Source: Rhynchopus euleeides
Lineage: Eukaryota; Euglenozoa; Diplonemea; Diplonemida; Diplonemidae
Length of the DNA: 64,000 nucleotides
Direction: 5' to 3'
Assembly: GCA_963210315.1 (NCBI GenBank)
Contig: OY723285.1
Coordinates: forward strand, 1,240,001-1,304,000
The position numbers and the translations under genes were made by a program. The notes beneath the pieces were generated by a model, which saw nothing but the letters and a program-made list of their open reading frames with translations, did no database searches and was not told where the DNA came from. This document shows, piece after piece, positions 53,746 to 64,000 of the stretch (positions within the stretch are counted from its first letter, which is position 1; each line of letters begins with the position of its first letter).

Positions 53746-55192
53746 CTCGAACGGGAGGGGGGGGGGGGGGGAGGGGGACGTTCTTTCAGCAGAGAGAGTA
53801 GGCGGCGAGAGAAGCTCTTGTCATTGTCTTCTGGCAAGACATGAGCTTTCCCCTTTCTTCAAGACCTGGCATGGGCACCCGTGTGCGGAGCTCTGAAAAT
53901 GGCATTTGCTTTGCTTTTAAAAAGAGTAAAGCTTCGTTCCCGCCACACAACAGCATTGATGGGGGTGTTCACATAGTGATCATGAGCAAGCTGGGAGAAA
54001 AATATGCTCACTTGTCACCATGGCTGTCACGGCAAGGCATTTTATGAGGAATTTAAGAAGGATTGCCAGGGGGGGTTCCCTCGTGTTGTTTGTGCAACCG
54101 TGTCACCAACTAAAAAATGGCTCGTAACAAGACTTTCCCGTTCCTTGAAGTGAACGGTGCCTTCCCAATGCAATGCGTGCAGCGTACCGAACGCTGCCAC
54201 AAGTCTTTTCAGTGCAAAAAGGCTAGCTGCCCTGACAGAAACCTTGGCTGGAAGAAATGAATGAATGAGTGTGGCAGGGACAGCAGCCCCTACCCCCACA
54301 CCACGCCTCGATCTTTGGCATGCCCATTTGGAGCCAGCATAAAAGGGGGGGAGGGAGGGCAGCTGATTCCACGAGGTGGGTGTCCCCCATAATATGCCCC
54401 TCAGGCCCCACACAAACACACACATCCCCTACCCCACCCCCTCCCACACGCACACACACATGAAATATATTTGGAAGTGCCGGTGTCACTTTGTTTGGTA
54501 GAGGGAAGGCCAGTCACCCTCACGCTATTCGACCCCATCATCGGCACACACCCTCACAGCACATGACACACGCGTGAGTATTTTCCTTTGTAAGATTGGA
54601 GGATACACAGAGCACGCCCCACTCAAGCTTGATGCGGTCTCCACACGCGCGGGAAACGTTTTACAGTAGCGCGCATACACGGCTTCTGCACTCCCATGGG
54701 AGAGTGGGTGAGTGGGAGCTGATCTGCACAAGGTCTGCCTGCTGTTCAACCTCCTGATCGACGTACACCGTATGGAGGAGGGGGTCTTTGCTGCGGTGCC
54801 GAAACCGACGCAACGACTCGCCGCAAAGCAGGCCTTCACTCTGTGTCACTGTGTGTCAAAATCTGCCACGTTGCAGCCAGGTATTGTGAGGCGGCACACC
54901 CTCCCTCACTTCTCTGCATTTCTGAGCGAAGACCCCCCCCCCATTGCCTTGAACGGCGCACTCCCTCCTGTCTAAAGGAGGAAACCCGCCGAATTTCGCC
55001 GAAAACTTGCCTGTAGCAAAGACCCCCCCCCCCCTCCCTCCCCCCCCCCATATACCCCAAACCCAATCAGATCCGAAACCTAAAGAAAAATGTTCCCCAC
55101 CCCCCACCCCCCTCCCCACAGCACCGGGGGGGCCGTGAGGCTGGCTGCTCGGTGGAGGAGGGGTGTGGGGCGGCCCCAAACGCCCTCTGTGC

Positions 55193-57045
55193 CTACAGGA
55201 ACCCCTGTGGCTTCGGCTCCCACGGGGAGGGGCGCAACCCTGACTTCTTCAGCTGCAAGATCGTTGCGATCTCCAGTGGGTTGTGCGGGCGGCCTTCGGC
55301 GTCCATCAGGTCGTAGTGCCACACGGCAGGTGTCCTCTGGTACGTTTTGTACCAGGAGTTCCATGGGTACTGTGGGGTGGGTGACGTGCAGAGAGGTGGG
55401 GTGGGAGATGATACAGCCGGGCTGATTTGAGGGGAATATTTCAGGCGGTGTGGTGTGTGTGTTGTGTTGTGCCTTGGCAGGGGTGTTGGAACTGTGGCTG
55501 GTGCATGCAGGCAAAAAAAAAGATAAGGCTGTTGTTTGTGCGCCAAATCCGGGCAAAACAAAAGTAACTCCGCAGCCTGATGAGGAGGTTGAATTTGTTG
55601 CCCAAGCGCTGCCTGCTATCTTTTTGACACCGAACAGGTTCCCTGTTGTGGTAAAAAATACAAGCAAAGGGGGGGCATACGATTGTCTGCGTGCGCCCTG
55701 CGACAACACCCCATGAGATCGCCCCGATGCCGTTGGCATGCAGCACCGGCAGGTTCCCAATGAGTGTTGAGTTGATGGTGCGTGCGACGTAGTCCGTGCA
55801 GAGGACGGGGCGCCCGAAGCGGCTGAATTTCTTGATATACTCACCCATCTCGTCGGGCGTGTCGTAGTTGTGGAAGGACAGGATGTCGCTGTGCCTGTGC
55901 TGCACCCGGGCAAACAGCGTGCTCGTCGTGTTCCCCGGACGGTCAAAGTCGTCGGGTGACATCGACCCCCAGATGGCTGACGTCAACGGCTGCATCGGAA
56001 GCGTCGCCCTCGCCCACAGGAAAGCTCTCTCTAACAGCCTCAGCGTCCGCTGATACTTCTGCTCCTGCGACAACACACGCCGCCCCGACCCGTGCCCAGA
56101 GAACACCTTCTTTCCGACAAGCGTGAAGTACACCTCTGCATTGCTCGGCTCGTTGTAGATGTCCCACGCGGCAATCCGCGGGTCCAGTCGGAACCGCTTG
56201 ATGACGCTCTGGATGTAGTTGCGCAGGTCAGGCCAGCGGGCGTCGTCTGCCAGAGCTCCGTGTGAGGGGCACTGCAGCCACTGCGAGTTGTGGACAAACG
56301 GCAGCGGTTCGGGCTGCTTCCCGGTGGAAGAGTCGGCGAGCCAGCATGCGTTGAACAGCACAAATATCGTCTTTATCCCAAAGCCGTCCGCAATCCCGAG
56401 ATAGGTGTCGATCTTCGCCAGCGCCTTCCGTGGGTCCATGTCCTTCATCATCAGGTCGTGGAGGAACACGCGTGTGCATGTGACGCCCGATTCAGACGCC
56501 CACTGCAGCTCCCTCCGGATGATCTCCTCATCCCATTTGTCATGCGAGAACATGTCGAGCTGGTTGACGGCATACGAAGGGATATACGTGGCACCCACAA
56601 GCCACCCCATCTTCTTATGCCAAGCCCATGCACGTTCGGTAGACCAACGCTCGACCTTGCTAAGCGACTCCGATTCGTCCAGAAGGGGTGGCAGCGGGAC
56701 GTGAATGTCGGCGCCGTTGCTGTTCTGCAGCTGCGCATCCTGGGTCGGGCCTGCTGGAGGCATCCCCAGGCGCTTGCTGATGGAGCGCTGCATCCTGTTG
56801 GGCAGCTTTGTGAAGTGGTCGCTGCTCCCAATCGCGATCATCATCAGCAAGGATGCGAAGGCAAAAAGACCTGCGACAGACATCAGCAGCTTCTTCCGCG
56901 CATTCCAGCTCATCTGAAACCCGCCGCGCGGCGAGCCGCTGCGGCTGTTGCCGCCAACACCGCTACCAACAGCACCACCACCACCGGCGGCAGAGAAGCG
57001 CCCAACACGTCGCGACCTCGCCAGAGGCTGTTGCATCATATGCAT
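55193..57045 (-). CDS. Membrane-anchored GH5-like glycoside hydrolase, two exons
   Basis: Exon 1 is 57045-55681 (455 codons), exon 2 is 55369-55193; joined in phase 0 they give 513 aa. Residues 52-73 are a single hydrophobic segment preceded by basic residues, so a type II membrane protein is likely. The catalytic TIM-barrel region (about 145-513) has WLVGATYIPSYAVNQLDMF, a TRVFLHD strand, WDIYNEPSN with the acid/base Glu299, SFHNYD, RPVLCTDYVAR and AISWGVVAGRTQT, matching a GH5-like clade common in bacteria. The usual nucleophile position (CTE in relatives) is Asp418 here, so activity is doubtful. Exon 2 restores the expected ending, YPWNSWYKTY..PAVWHYD. Without splicing the frame would read into low-complexity sequence for 80 residues. 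Substrate cannot be predicted. Confidence 0.87.
55370..55680 (-). other. Spliceosomal intron, 311 bp, GT-AG, carrying a dispersed repeat
   Basis: On the minus strand the exon ends ACAATC, followed by GTATGCC; the intron ends CACCCCACAG before TACCCATGG. Splicing joins ..TQTI to YPWN.., as expected for the protein family. The 5' half of the intron (55530-55665) is similar to 30535-30715, a copy outside any gene. Confidence 0.88.
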
Positions 57046-57113
57046 CTTGGCAAGTGCCTCCTCCCAGGGGGAGGGGGGGGCTGTCTGTGTGGGGTGTTGT
57101 GTGGTGGTGGTGG

Positions 57114-57162
57114 GGAGAGGGAGAGGGAGAGGGAGAGGGAGAGGGAGAGGGAGAGGGAGAAG
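57114..57162. repeat. (GGGAGA)n simple repeat
   Basis: About eight GAGGGA units upstream of the GH5-like gene, in its 5' flank. Confidence 0.95.
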
Positions 57163-57593
57163 AGGGAGTCTTCGGTCTGACGGTTAAGAGATGCCGACAT
57201 AGAGATCCAGATCTCGGGGGGGGGGGGGGGGGGGTCGGGCTGTCGGGCGGTACGCACCTTTGTAACACCCCACCATCTTTCTCTGCCTCGTTCTCTCTTG
57301 TTCTCTCGGGGGACCCACCCTCACCCCCCGATCCCCATCCCCACCCCCACCCCCCCACTTCCCCGTTGGTCGGCTGCTCGGTGAAGAACAGCAGCTGCTG
57401 CGCCGTTTCTTGTTCTTTCTAGACGAGGCATAGCAAACGGAAATCCCTAACAAAATTTTGTCTCCGAAATTATTTTGGCCAATTTTCTCCCGAAAAACCT
57501 AGAAACCAGACCCACCGCACATCGAGAATGTCATTTTTCGGTGATTTCTGGGGTCTGGGGGCCTTTTGCCACCCTCCCGTGCCTCATCATGTG

Positions 57594-57842
57594 TTGATCC
57601 CTCCTTTATTAATTGTCAGGTAGGTAACCCTGCACGGGTGTTGTCACCGTTGATCACTCTTTATTAATTGTTAGGCGGGTAAACCCTGCACGGGTGTTGT
57701 CACTGTTGATCGCTCTTTACTAATTGTTAGGCGGGTTAACCCTGCACGGGTGTCGAGCCCTCTTTGTTAATTGTCAAGTGGGTAACCCTGCACGGGTGTT
57801 GTCACCGTTGATCACTCTTTATTAATTGTTAGGCGGGTAACA
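57594..57842 (+). repeat. Tandem repeat of about 63 bp, four to five units
   Basis: Units read TTATTAATTGTTAGGCGGGT, AACCCTGCACGGGTGT, TGTCACCGTTGATCACTC with small variations. One unit lacks part of the TGTCACCGTTGATC section (around 57750). A single inverted unit is at 32505-32556. Confidence 0.9.
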
Positions 57843-58040
57843 CGTCACTCCAGGAATACCTCCATCCTCCTGACAGCAGTCAGCGAGGCATTGAGCGATA
57901 GACATCTTCTTGACACCTGGCTGTCGTGCAGCGAGCCTGGCGAGGAGGAGAGCCGGTAGCTTCTGACACTTGCGGCGAGACCCCAGAGATGCAATAGCGG
58001 CCTTCAACTCATCCACGTTCACAGGAACTCTCGGGGGCAT
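57822..58040 (-). pseudogene. Short ORF truncated by the 63-bp repeat
   Basis: Starting at 58040 (MPPRVPVNVDELKAAIASLG) it encodes 72 aa with a helical, protein-like sequence and several Cys (CLADCCQEDGG). Its last six codons and stop lie in the tandem repeat, so it is probably the 5' piece of a gene cut off by the array. I do not recognise the family; a transposon protein N-terminus is possible. It could also be chance. Confidence 0.35.
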
Positions 58041-58289
58041 CGTAAGTGTGGCTGACCAAAAAACCTCCTGCCGGTGGGGATGAGCAGTGCAGAAAAGCGG
58101 TGGCACTGACAGGCACAAGTGCTACAACGACAGGTTGGGGAGGGGAGACAGACTGTCGAGAGCGAATCAAAAAAGCGACGCTCCCACCTTCTAGAAATGA
58201 TAGTCCTTTGGAAGTCCGTTCCGGAGGGGAGGGGGGGGCCTGATTCGGGAGGGGAGGGGTCACTGGGCGACTGTGGACTCCGTCACAGA

Positions 58290-58540
58290 AATGGCATTCA
58301 GAAATGCTGCGCCCCGTGACATTCCAATGCCAAGAAACAGCAATCTCTCACTCGGAAATGCAACAGCGAGGAGTTTCACGAAAATGCCACATGACAACGA
58401 GCTGGTACTCAGAAAAGCCACAGCTAGCTGTTACTGGCCAATAAAATGCCACAGCAATCTGTGATTTGGCAATATAATGCAACAGCGAGGTGTTCCTCGC
58501 AAATGACATTCTACAGCTAGCTGTTACTCACAAAGGACAT
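58290..58540 (+). repeat. Degenerate left edge of the satellite
   Basis: Spacer-like words (CTCGGAAATGC, TTTGGCAATATAATGC) persist, but the palindrome is replaced by CAGCAATCT, CAGCGAGGAG or CAGCGAGGTGTT. GCGAGG..CCTCGC pairs here, which may show an older form of the unit. Confidence 0.75.
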
Positions 58541-61500
58541 TCTACAGCTAGCTGTTCCTCGCAAATGACATTCTACAGCTAGCTGTTACTCACAAATGCA
58601 ACAGCTAGCTGTTATTTGGCAATATAAGGGAACAGCTAGCTGTTACTCGCAAATGCCATTCTACAGCTAGCTGTTCCTCGCAAATGCCACAGCTAGCTGT
58701 TATTTGGCAATATAAGGCAACAGCTAGCTGTTCCTCGCAAATGCCATTCTACAGCTAGCTGTTACTCGCAAATGTAACAGCTAGCTGTTATTTGGCAATA
58801 TAATGCCACAGCTAGCTGTTACTCGCAAATGCCATTCTACAGCTAGCTGTTACTCGCAAATGCAACAGCTAGCTGTTATTTGGCAATATAATGCAACAGC
58901 TAGCTGTTACTCACAAATGCCATTCTACAGCTAGCTGTTCCTCGCAAATGCCATTCTACAGCTAACTGTTACTCACAAATGCAACAGCTAGCTGACATTT
59001 GGCAATATAAGGGAACAGCTAGCTGTTACTCGCAAATGCCATTCTACAGCTAGCTGTTCCTCGCAAATGCAACAGCTAGCTGTTATTTGGCAATATAAGG
59101 CAACAGCTAGCTGTTCCTCGCAAATGCCATTCTACAGCTAGCTGTTACTCGCAAATGTAACAGCTAGCTGTTATTTGGCAATATAATGCCACAGCTAGCT
59201 GTTACTCGCAAATGCCATTCTACAGCTAGCTGTTCCTCGCAAATGCAACAGCTAGCTGTTATTTGGCAATATAATGCAACAGCTAGCTGTTACTCACAAA
59301 TGCCATTCTACAGCTAGCTGTTCCTCGCAAATGCCATTCTACAGCTAACTGTTACTCACAAATGCAACAGCTAGCTGTTATTTGGCAATATAAGGCAACA
59401 GCTAGCTGTTACTCGCAAATGCCATTCTACAGCTAGCTGTTACTCGCAAATGTAACAGCTAGCTGTTATTTAGCAATATAATGCCACAGCTAGCTGTTCC
59501 TCGCAAATGACATTCTACAGCTAGCTGTTACTCACAAATGCAACAGCTAGCTGTTACTCGCAGATGCCATTCTACAGCTAGCTGTTCCTCGCAAATGCAA
59601 CAGCTAGCTGTTATTTGGCAATATAAGGCAACAGCTAGCTGTTACTCGCAAATGCCATTCTACAGCTAGCTGTTACTCGCAAATGTAACAGCTAGCTGTT
59701 ATTTGGCAATATAATGCCACAGCTAGCTGTTCCTCGCAAATGACATTCTACAGCTAGCTGTTACTCACAAATGCAACAGCTAGCTGTTATTTGGCAATAC
59801 AAGGGAACAGCTAGCTGTTACTCGCAGATGCCATTCTACAGCTAGCTGTTCCTCGCAAATGCAACAGCTAGCTGTTATTTGGCAATATAAGGCAACAGCT
59901 AGCTGTTACTCGCAAATGCCATTCTACAGCTAGCTGTTACTCGCAAATGTAACAGCTAGCTGTTATTTGGCAATATAATGCCACAGCTAGCTGTTCCTCG
60001 CAAATGACATTCTACAGCTAGCTGTTACTCACAAATGCAACAGCTAGCTGTTATTTGGCAATACAAGGGAACAGCTAGCTGTTACTCGCAGATGCCATTC
60101 TACAGCTAGCTGTTCCTCGCAAATGCAACAGCTAGCTGTTATTTGGCAATATAAGGCAACAGCTAGCTGTTACTCGCAAATGCCATTCTACAGCTAGCTG
60201 TTACTCGCAAATGTAACAGCTAGCTGTTATTTGGCAATATAATGCCACAGCTAGCTGTTCCTCGCAAATGACATTCTACAGCTAGCTGTTATTTGGCAAT
60301 ATAAGGCAACAGCTAGCTGTCACTCGCAGATGCCATTCTACAGCTAGCTGTTCCTCGCAAATGCAACAGCTAGCTGTTATTTGGCAATATAAGGCAACAG
60401 CTAGCTGTTACTCGCAGATGCCATTCTACAGCTAGCTGTTCCTCACAAATGCAACAGCTAGCTGTTATTTGGCAATATAAGGGAACAGCTAGCTGTTACT
60501 CGCAGATGCCATTCTACAGCTAGCTGTTCCTCGCAAATGCAACAGCTAGCTGTTCCTCGCAAATGCAACAGCTAGCTGTTATTTGGCAATATAAGGCAAC
60601 AGCTAGCTGTTACTCGCAGATGCCATTCTACAGCTAGCTGTTCCTCACAAATGCAACAGCTAGCTGTTATTTGGCAATATAAGGGAACAGCTAGCTGTTA
60701 CTCGCAGATGCCATTCTACAGCTAGCTGTTCCTCGCAAATGCAACAGCTAGTTGTTCCTCGCAAATGCAACAGCTAGCTGTTATTTGGCAATATAAGGCA
60801 ACAGCTAGCTGTTACTCGCAGATGCCATTCTACAGCTAGCTGTTCCTCACAAATGCAACAGCTAGCTGTTATTTGGCAATATAAGGGAACAGCTAGCTGT
60901 TACTCGCAGATGCCATTCTACAGCTAGCTGTTCCTCGCAAATGCAACAGCTAGCTGTTATTTGGCAATATAAGGCAACAGCTAGCTGTTACTCGCAAATG
61001 CCATTCTACAGCTAGCTGTTACTCGCAAATGTAACAGCTAGCTGTTATTTGGCAATATAATGCCACAGCTAGCTGTTCCTCGCAAATGACATTCTACAGC
61101 TAGCTGTTACTCACAAATGCAACAGCTAGCTGTTATTTGGCAATATAAGGGAACAGCTAGCTGTTACTCGCAAATGTAACAGCTAGCTGTTATTTGGCAA
61201 TATAATGCCACAGCTAGCTGTTCCTCGCAAATGACATTCTACAGCTAGCTGTTATTTGGCAATATAAGGCAACAGCTAGCTGTTACTCGCAAATGCCATT
61301 CTACAGCTAGCTGTTACTCGCAAATGTAACAGCTAGCTGTTATTTGGCAATATAATGCCACAGCTAGCTGTTCCTCGCAAATGACATTCTACAGCTAGCT
61401 GTTATTTGGCAATATAAGGCAACAGCTAGCTGTTACTCGCAGATGCCATTCTACAGCTAGCTGTTCCTCGCAAATGCAACAGCTAGCTGTTATTTGGCAA

Positions 61501-62848
61501 TATATGGCAACAGCTAGCTGTTACTCGCAAATGCCATTCTACAGCTAGCTGTTACTCGCAAATGTAACAGCTAGCTGTTATTTGTCAATATAATGCCACA
61601 GCTAGCTGTTCCTCGCAAATGACATTCTACAGCTAGCTGTTACTCACAAATGCAACAGCTAGCTGTTATTTGGCAATATAAGGGAACAGCTAGCTGTTAC
61701 TCGCAAATGCCATTCTACAGCTAGCTGTTCCTCGCAAATGCAACAGCTAGCTGTTATTTGGCAATATATGGCAACAGCTAGCTGTTACTCGCAAATGTAA
61801 CAGCTAGCTGTTATTTGGCAATATAATGCCACAGCTAGCTGTTCCTCGCAAATGACATTCTACAGCTAGCTGTTATTTGGCAATATAAGGCAACAGCTAG
61901 CTGTTACTCGCAAATGTAACAGCTAGCTGTTATTTGGCAATATAATGCCACAGCTAGCTGTTACTCGCAAATGCCATTCTACAGCTAGCTGTTCCTCGCA
62001 AATGCAACAGCTAGCTGTTATTTGGCAATATAATGCAACAGCTAGCTGTTACTCACAAATGCCATTCTACAGCTAGCTGTTCCTCGCAAATGCCATTCTA
62101 CAGCTAGCTGTTACTCACAAATGCAACAGCTAGCTGTTATTTGGCAATATAAGGGAACAGCTAGCTGTTACTCGCAAATGCCATTCTACAGCTAGCTGTT
62201 CCTCGCAAATGCAACAGCTAGCTGTTATTTGGCAATATATGGCAACAGCTAGCTGTTACTCGCAAATGTAACAGCTAGCTGTTATTTGGCAATATAATGC
62301 CACAGCTAGCTGTTCCTCGCAAATGACATTCTACAGCTAGCTGTTATTTGGCAATATAAGGCAACAGCTAGCTGTTACTCGCAAATGTAACAGCTAGCTG
62401 TTATTTGGCAATATAATGCCACAGCTAGCTGTTACTCGCAAATGCCATTCTACAGCTAGCTGTTCCTCGCAGATGCCATTCTACAGCTAGCTGTTCCTCG
62501 CAAATGCAACAGCTAGCTGTTATTTGGCAATATAATGCAACAGCTAGCTGTTACTCACAAATGCCATTCTACAGCTAGCTGTTCCTCGCAAATGCCATTC
62601 TACAGCTAGCTGTTACTCACAAATGCAACAGCTAGCTGTTATTTGGCAATATAAGGCAACAGCTAGCTGTTACTCGCAAATGCCATTCTACAGCTAGCTG
62701 TTACTCGCAAATGTAACAGCTAGCTGTTATTTGGCAATATAATGCCACAGCTAGCTGTTCCTCGCAAATGACATTCTACAGCTAGCTGTTACTCACAAAT
62801 GCATCAGCTAGCTGTTATTTGACGATATAATGCAACAGCTAGCTGTCA
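58418..62848 (+). repeat. Palindrome satellite array, about 4.4 kb
   Basis: The palindrome ACAGCTAGCTGT (usually AACAGCTAGCTGTT) recurs about every 26-32 bases, on the order of 140 times. Spacers come from a small set: ATTTGGCAATATAAGG or ..ATAATGCC, ACTCGCAAATGCCATTCT, CCTCGCAAATGC, ACTCACAAATGC and ACTCGCAAATGT. They occur in recurring orders, so blocks of three to six palindromes form higher-order units that are themselves tandem (compare 59625-59810, 59885-60070 and 60145-60290). Palindrome changes are rare (AGCTAACTGTT, AGCTAGTTGTT, AGCTAGCTGACA). The right edge is abrupt at 62848. Confidence 0.98.
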
Positions 62849-62879
62849 CAGGCTTCGTAACCGCCGTCCCCCCTGGCGC

Positions 62880-63370
62880 CTGACGTCGGTCCTGGTAGAC
62901 CGGACACAACTGTCCACAAGCGTCCACAACCGTCCACAGGTGAAAAAGTGCCATAACAGCCCCAGCGTGACCCCCTGGGGGTGTTTTTTGGGTGTGGACG
63001 GTCTGCCCGAGGACTGGCGACCTCTAACAACGTCTCGCAACCACCAGAAACCTCGAACAACCTGTTTTCAGACCGTCCGCAACTGTCCACAACCGTCCAC
63101 AGGTGAAGAAGTGCCAGAACACCCCCATATTGACCACCTGGGGGTGATTTTTGGGTGTGGACGGTCTGGCTGTGGCCGTAGAATGCGAAAAAACCGATTT
63201 TGGTACTCGATTGGCCTGTGGTGGCCCGTAGAAATGGAGTGATTGCGATTTTGAGCCATTTTCCTAAGGAAACGGGCCCAGTTGGCAGGAAAATGTGAAA
63301 TTTTGAATTTAAAATGCAACATCGAGCATTTAGAGAGTGTGGACGGTTGTGGACGGTCGTCCCGGACCGA
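62880..63370. repeat. Element with inverted GTCCACAACCGTCCAC ends and an internal direct repeat
   Basis: The left region 62905-62940 has CTGTCCACAAGCGTCCACAA and CCGTCCACAGG; the right region 63338-63362 has the inverse GTGTGGACGGTTGTGGACGG. Between them a segment is repeated directly: 62920-63005 and 63083-63169 share CCGTCCACAGGTGAA-AAGTGCC, CCTGGGGGTG and TTTTTGGGTGTGGACGGTCT. The 180-codon frame on the minus strand follows the repeats and is not supported as a gene. Confidence 0.7.
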
Positions 63371-64000
63371 TTTGGGACCACTTTTGGTATAGGGTCGAAA
63401 AGACAATGCGATTTTTAAAAAAATAATTTTTTAGACAGCCAGGTCAGCAGGCTATGCCTCCTCTATTCTTTCATAGCACCGACCGACAGCCCTGGTGGAA
63501 AGAACCTACGGAAATCAGACCATGGACACGCTTCATATTGGCGCCGATCATCCAATCGCGAGGGGCCACGAGGGTTGCCTCTGGTTATGCTGTGTGCCGT
63601 GGAGGGGGGGGTGGGGAGGGGTGGACAGGCGTTCTGGCTGTGCTGTCTATGCATCCGGCACGGAAAAAGGCTGGCGGGAAAACGAGGCGGGGGGGCGTGG
63701 GGTCTGTCAATCCCCCCCTCGACAGCTTCCGACAAAGCTCTGGTCGATTGTTTGAGCGATCCGAACGGTTGTTGCCCGTGCCTCTGGCAGACCCCGGCGA
63801 GGAGGGTTGGGTTGCCGCCACACATTCCTTTCGCCTCAAATCCAGAGAAGATGAAATGCGCTGGAATAAAAAATGCATTCGTTGGCACAAACACACACAA
63901 ACAAACACCTCCGTCCCGAAGACCCCCCCCCCTCAGGATGAGAGAGCCACTTCGGACCCACCCCGTGCCACCCCCACAAAAGCCACAGAAGAAAGAAAGA
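63371..64000. other. Intergenic to window end, nothing recognised
   Basis: No gene supported. G run at 63605-63624 and GAAGACCCCCCCCCC at 63918-63932. Confidence 0.4.

Larger units (their letters stand above)
52476..55192. other. Intergenic with dispersed short repeats
   Basis: Contains a partial GGGTCTTCGCTACGGGGTG copy (53213-53262), the partners of 23625 and 39601, and a segment near 54838-54945 resembling 52190-52300 (CACTGTGTGTCAAA..TTTCTGAGCGA). Poly-G and poly-C tracts are frequent. No gene supported. Confidence 0.5.

Noticed and set aside
58418..62848. CRISPR-like look: short conserved repeat with spacers of similar size
   Set aside because: Spacers are drawn from about five recurring sequences rather than being unique, there are no cas genes, and the DNA is eukaryotic. 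It is a satellite.
62839..63381. 180-codon minus-strand frame
   Set aside because: Overlaps the satellite edge and follows direct repeats; repeated peptide segments mirror the DNA repeats, with no recognisable domain.

Overview
This is nuclear DNA from a eukaryote, most likely a protist. It is gene-poor and repeat-rich, with long intergenic stretches full of poly-G/poly-C tracts, a large satellite array and a 200-base assembly gap (27559-27758). Genes are long, mostly uninterrupted and GC-rich. One canonical GT-AG intron (55370-55680) can be placed confidently. Few introns, secreted multidomain proteins with Thr-Pro-Ala-Pro stalks and bacterial-looking hydrolases would fit a diplonemid-like euglenozoan, but no spliced leader, rRNA or other lineage marker is visible, so that is a guess. 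Dinoflagellate- or chromerid-like algae are not excluded.

Layout. 1-6059 has no convincing gene and carries a fold-back element (661-1963), a duplicated GC-rich block with an eight-copy motif (2100-3400) and a dispersed repeat. 6060-9011 (minus) encodes a secreted astacin-type protease fused to a WD40 propeller by a Pro/Thr/Ala stalk. 12457-18477 (minus) encodes a secreted protein of about 2006 aa: a metzincin-like domain that has lost two zinc-binding histidines, followed by a long beta-rich repeat region. 21966-22889 and 24638-25249 (minus) are a small four-helix membrane protein and a low-complexity protein. 48000-50414 (minus) is a polytopic membrane protein with an internal ubiquitin-like domain. 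55193-57045 (minus, two exons) is a membrane-anchored GH5-like glycoside hydrolase. All host-type genes are on the minus strand; both hAT transposase genes are on the plus strand.

Mobile DNA dominates the middle. A structurally complete 3.0 kb hAT transposon (36059-39060) has 12-bp TIRs and an exact 8-bp target duplication. A second hAT-like transposase (27759-29456) abuts the gap. Several non-autonomous elements with 8-bp duplications lie at 19676-20594, 41740-42933, 43141-43923 and 45482-46388; three of these abut or nest around a 1.5 kb element with 210-bp inverted repeats. Two unrelated elements share the same target, GTGGGGGG, which points to insertion into G-tracts.

The most unusual non-coding structures are a 0.7 kb AT-rich near-palindrome built of smaller palindromes (31362-32064) and a satellite of about 4.4 kb (58400-62850) in which a 14-bp perfect palindrome recurs every 26-32 bp between a handful of spacer types. 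The right end (62880-64000) holds another repeat-bounded element and no gene. The genes do not form a pathway; the common theme of the annotated host genes is secreted or membrane proteins.
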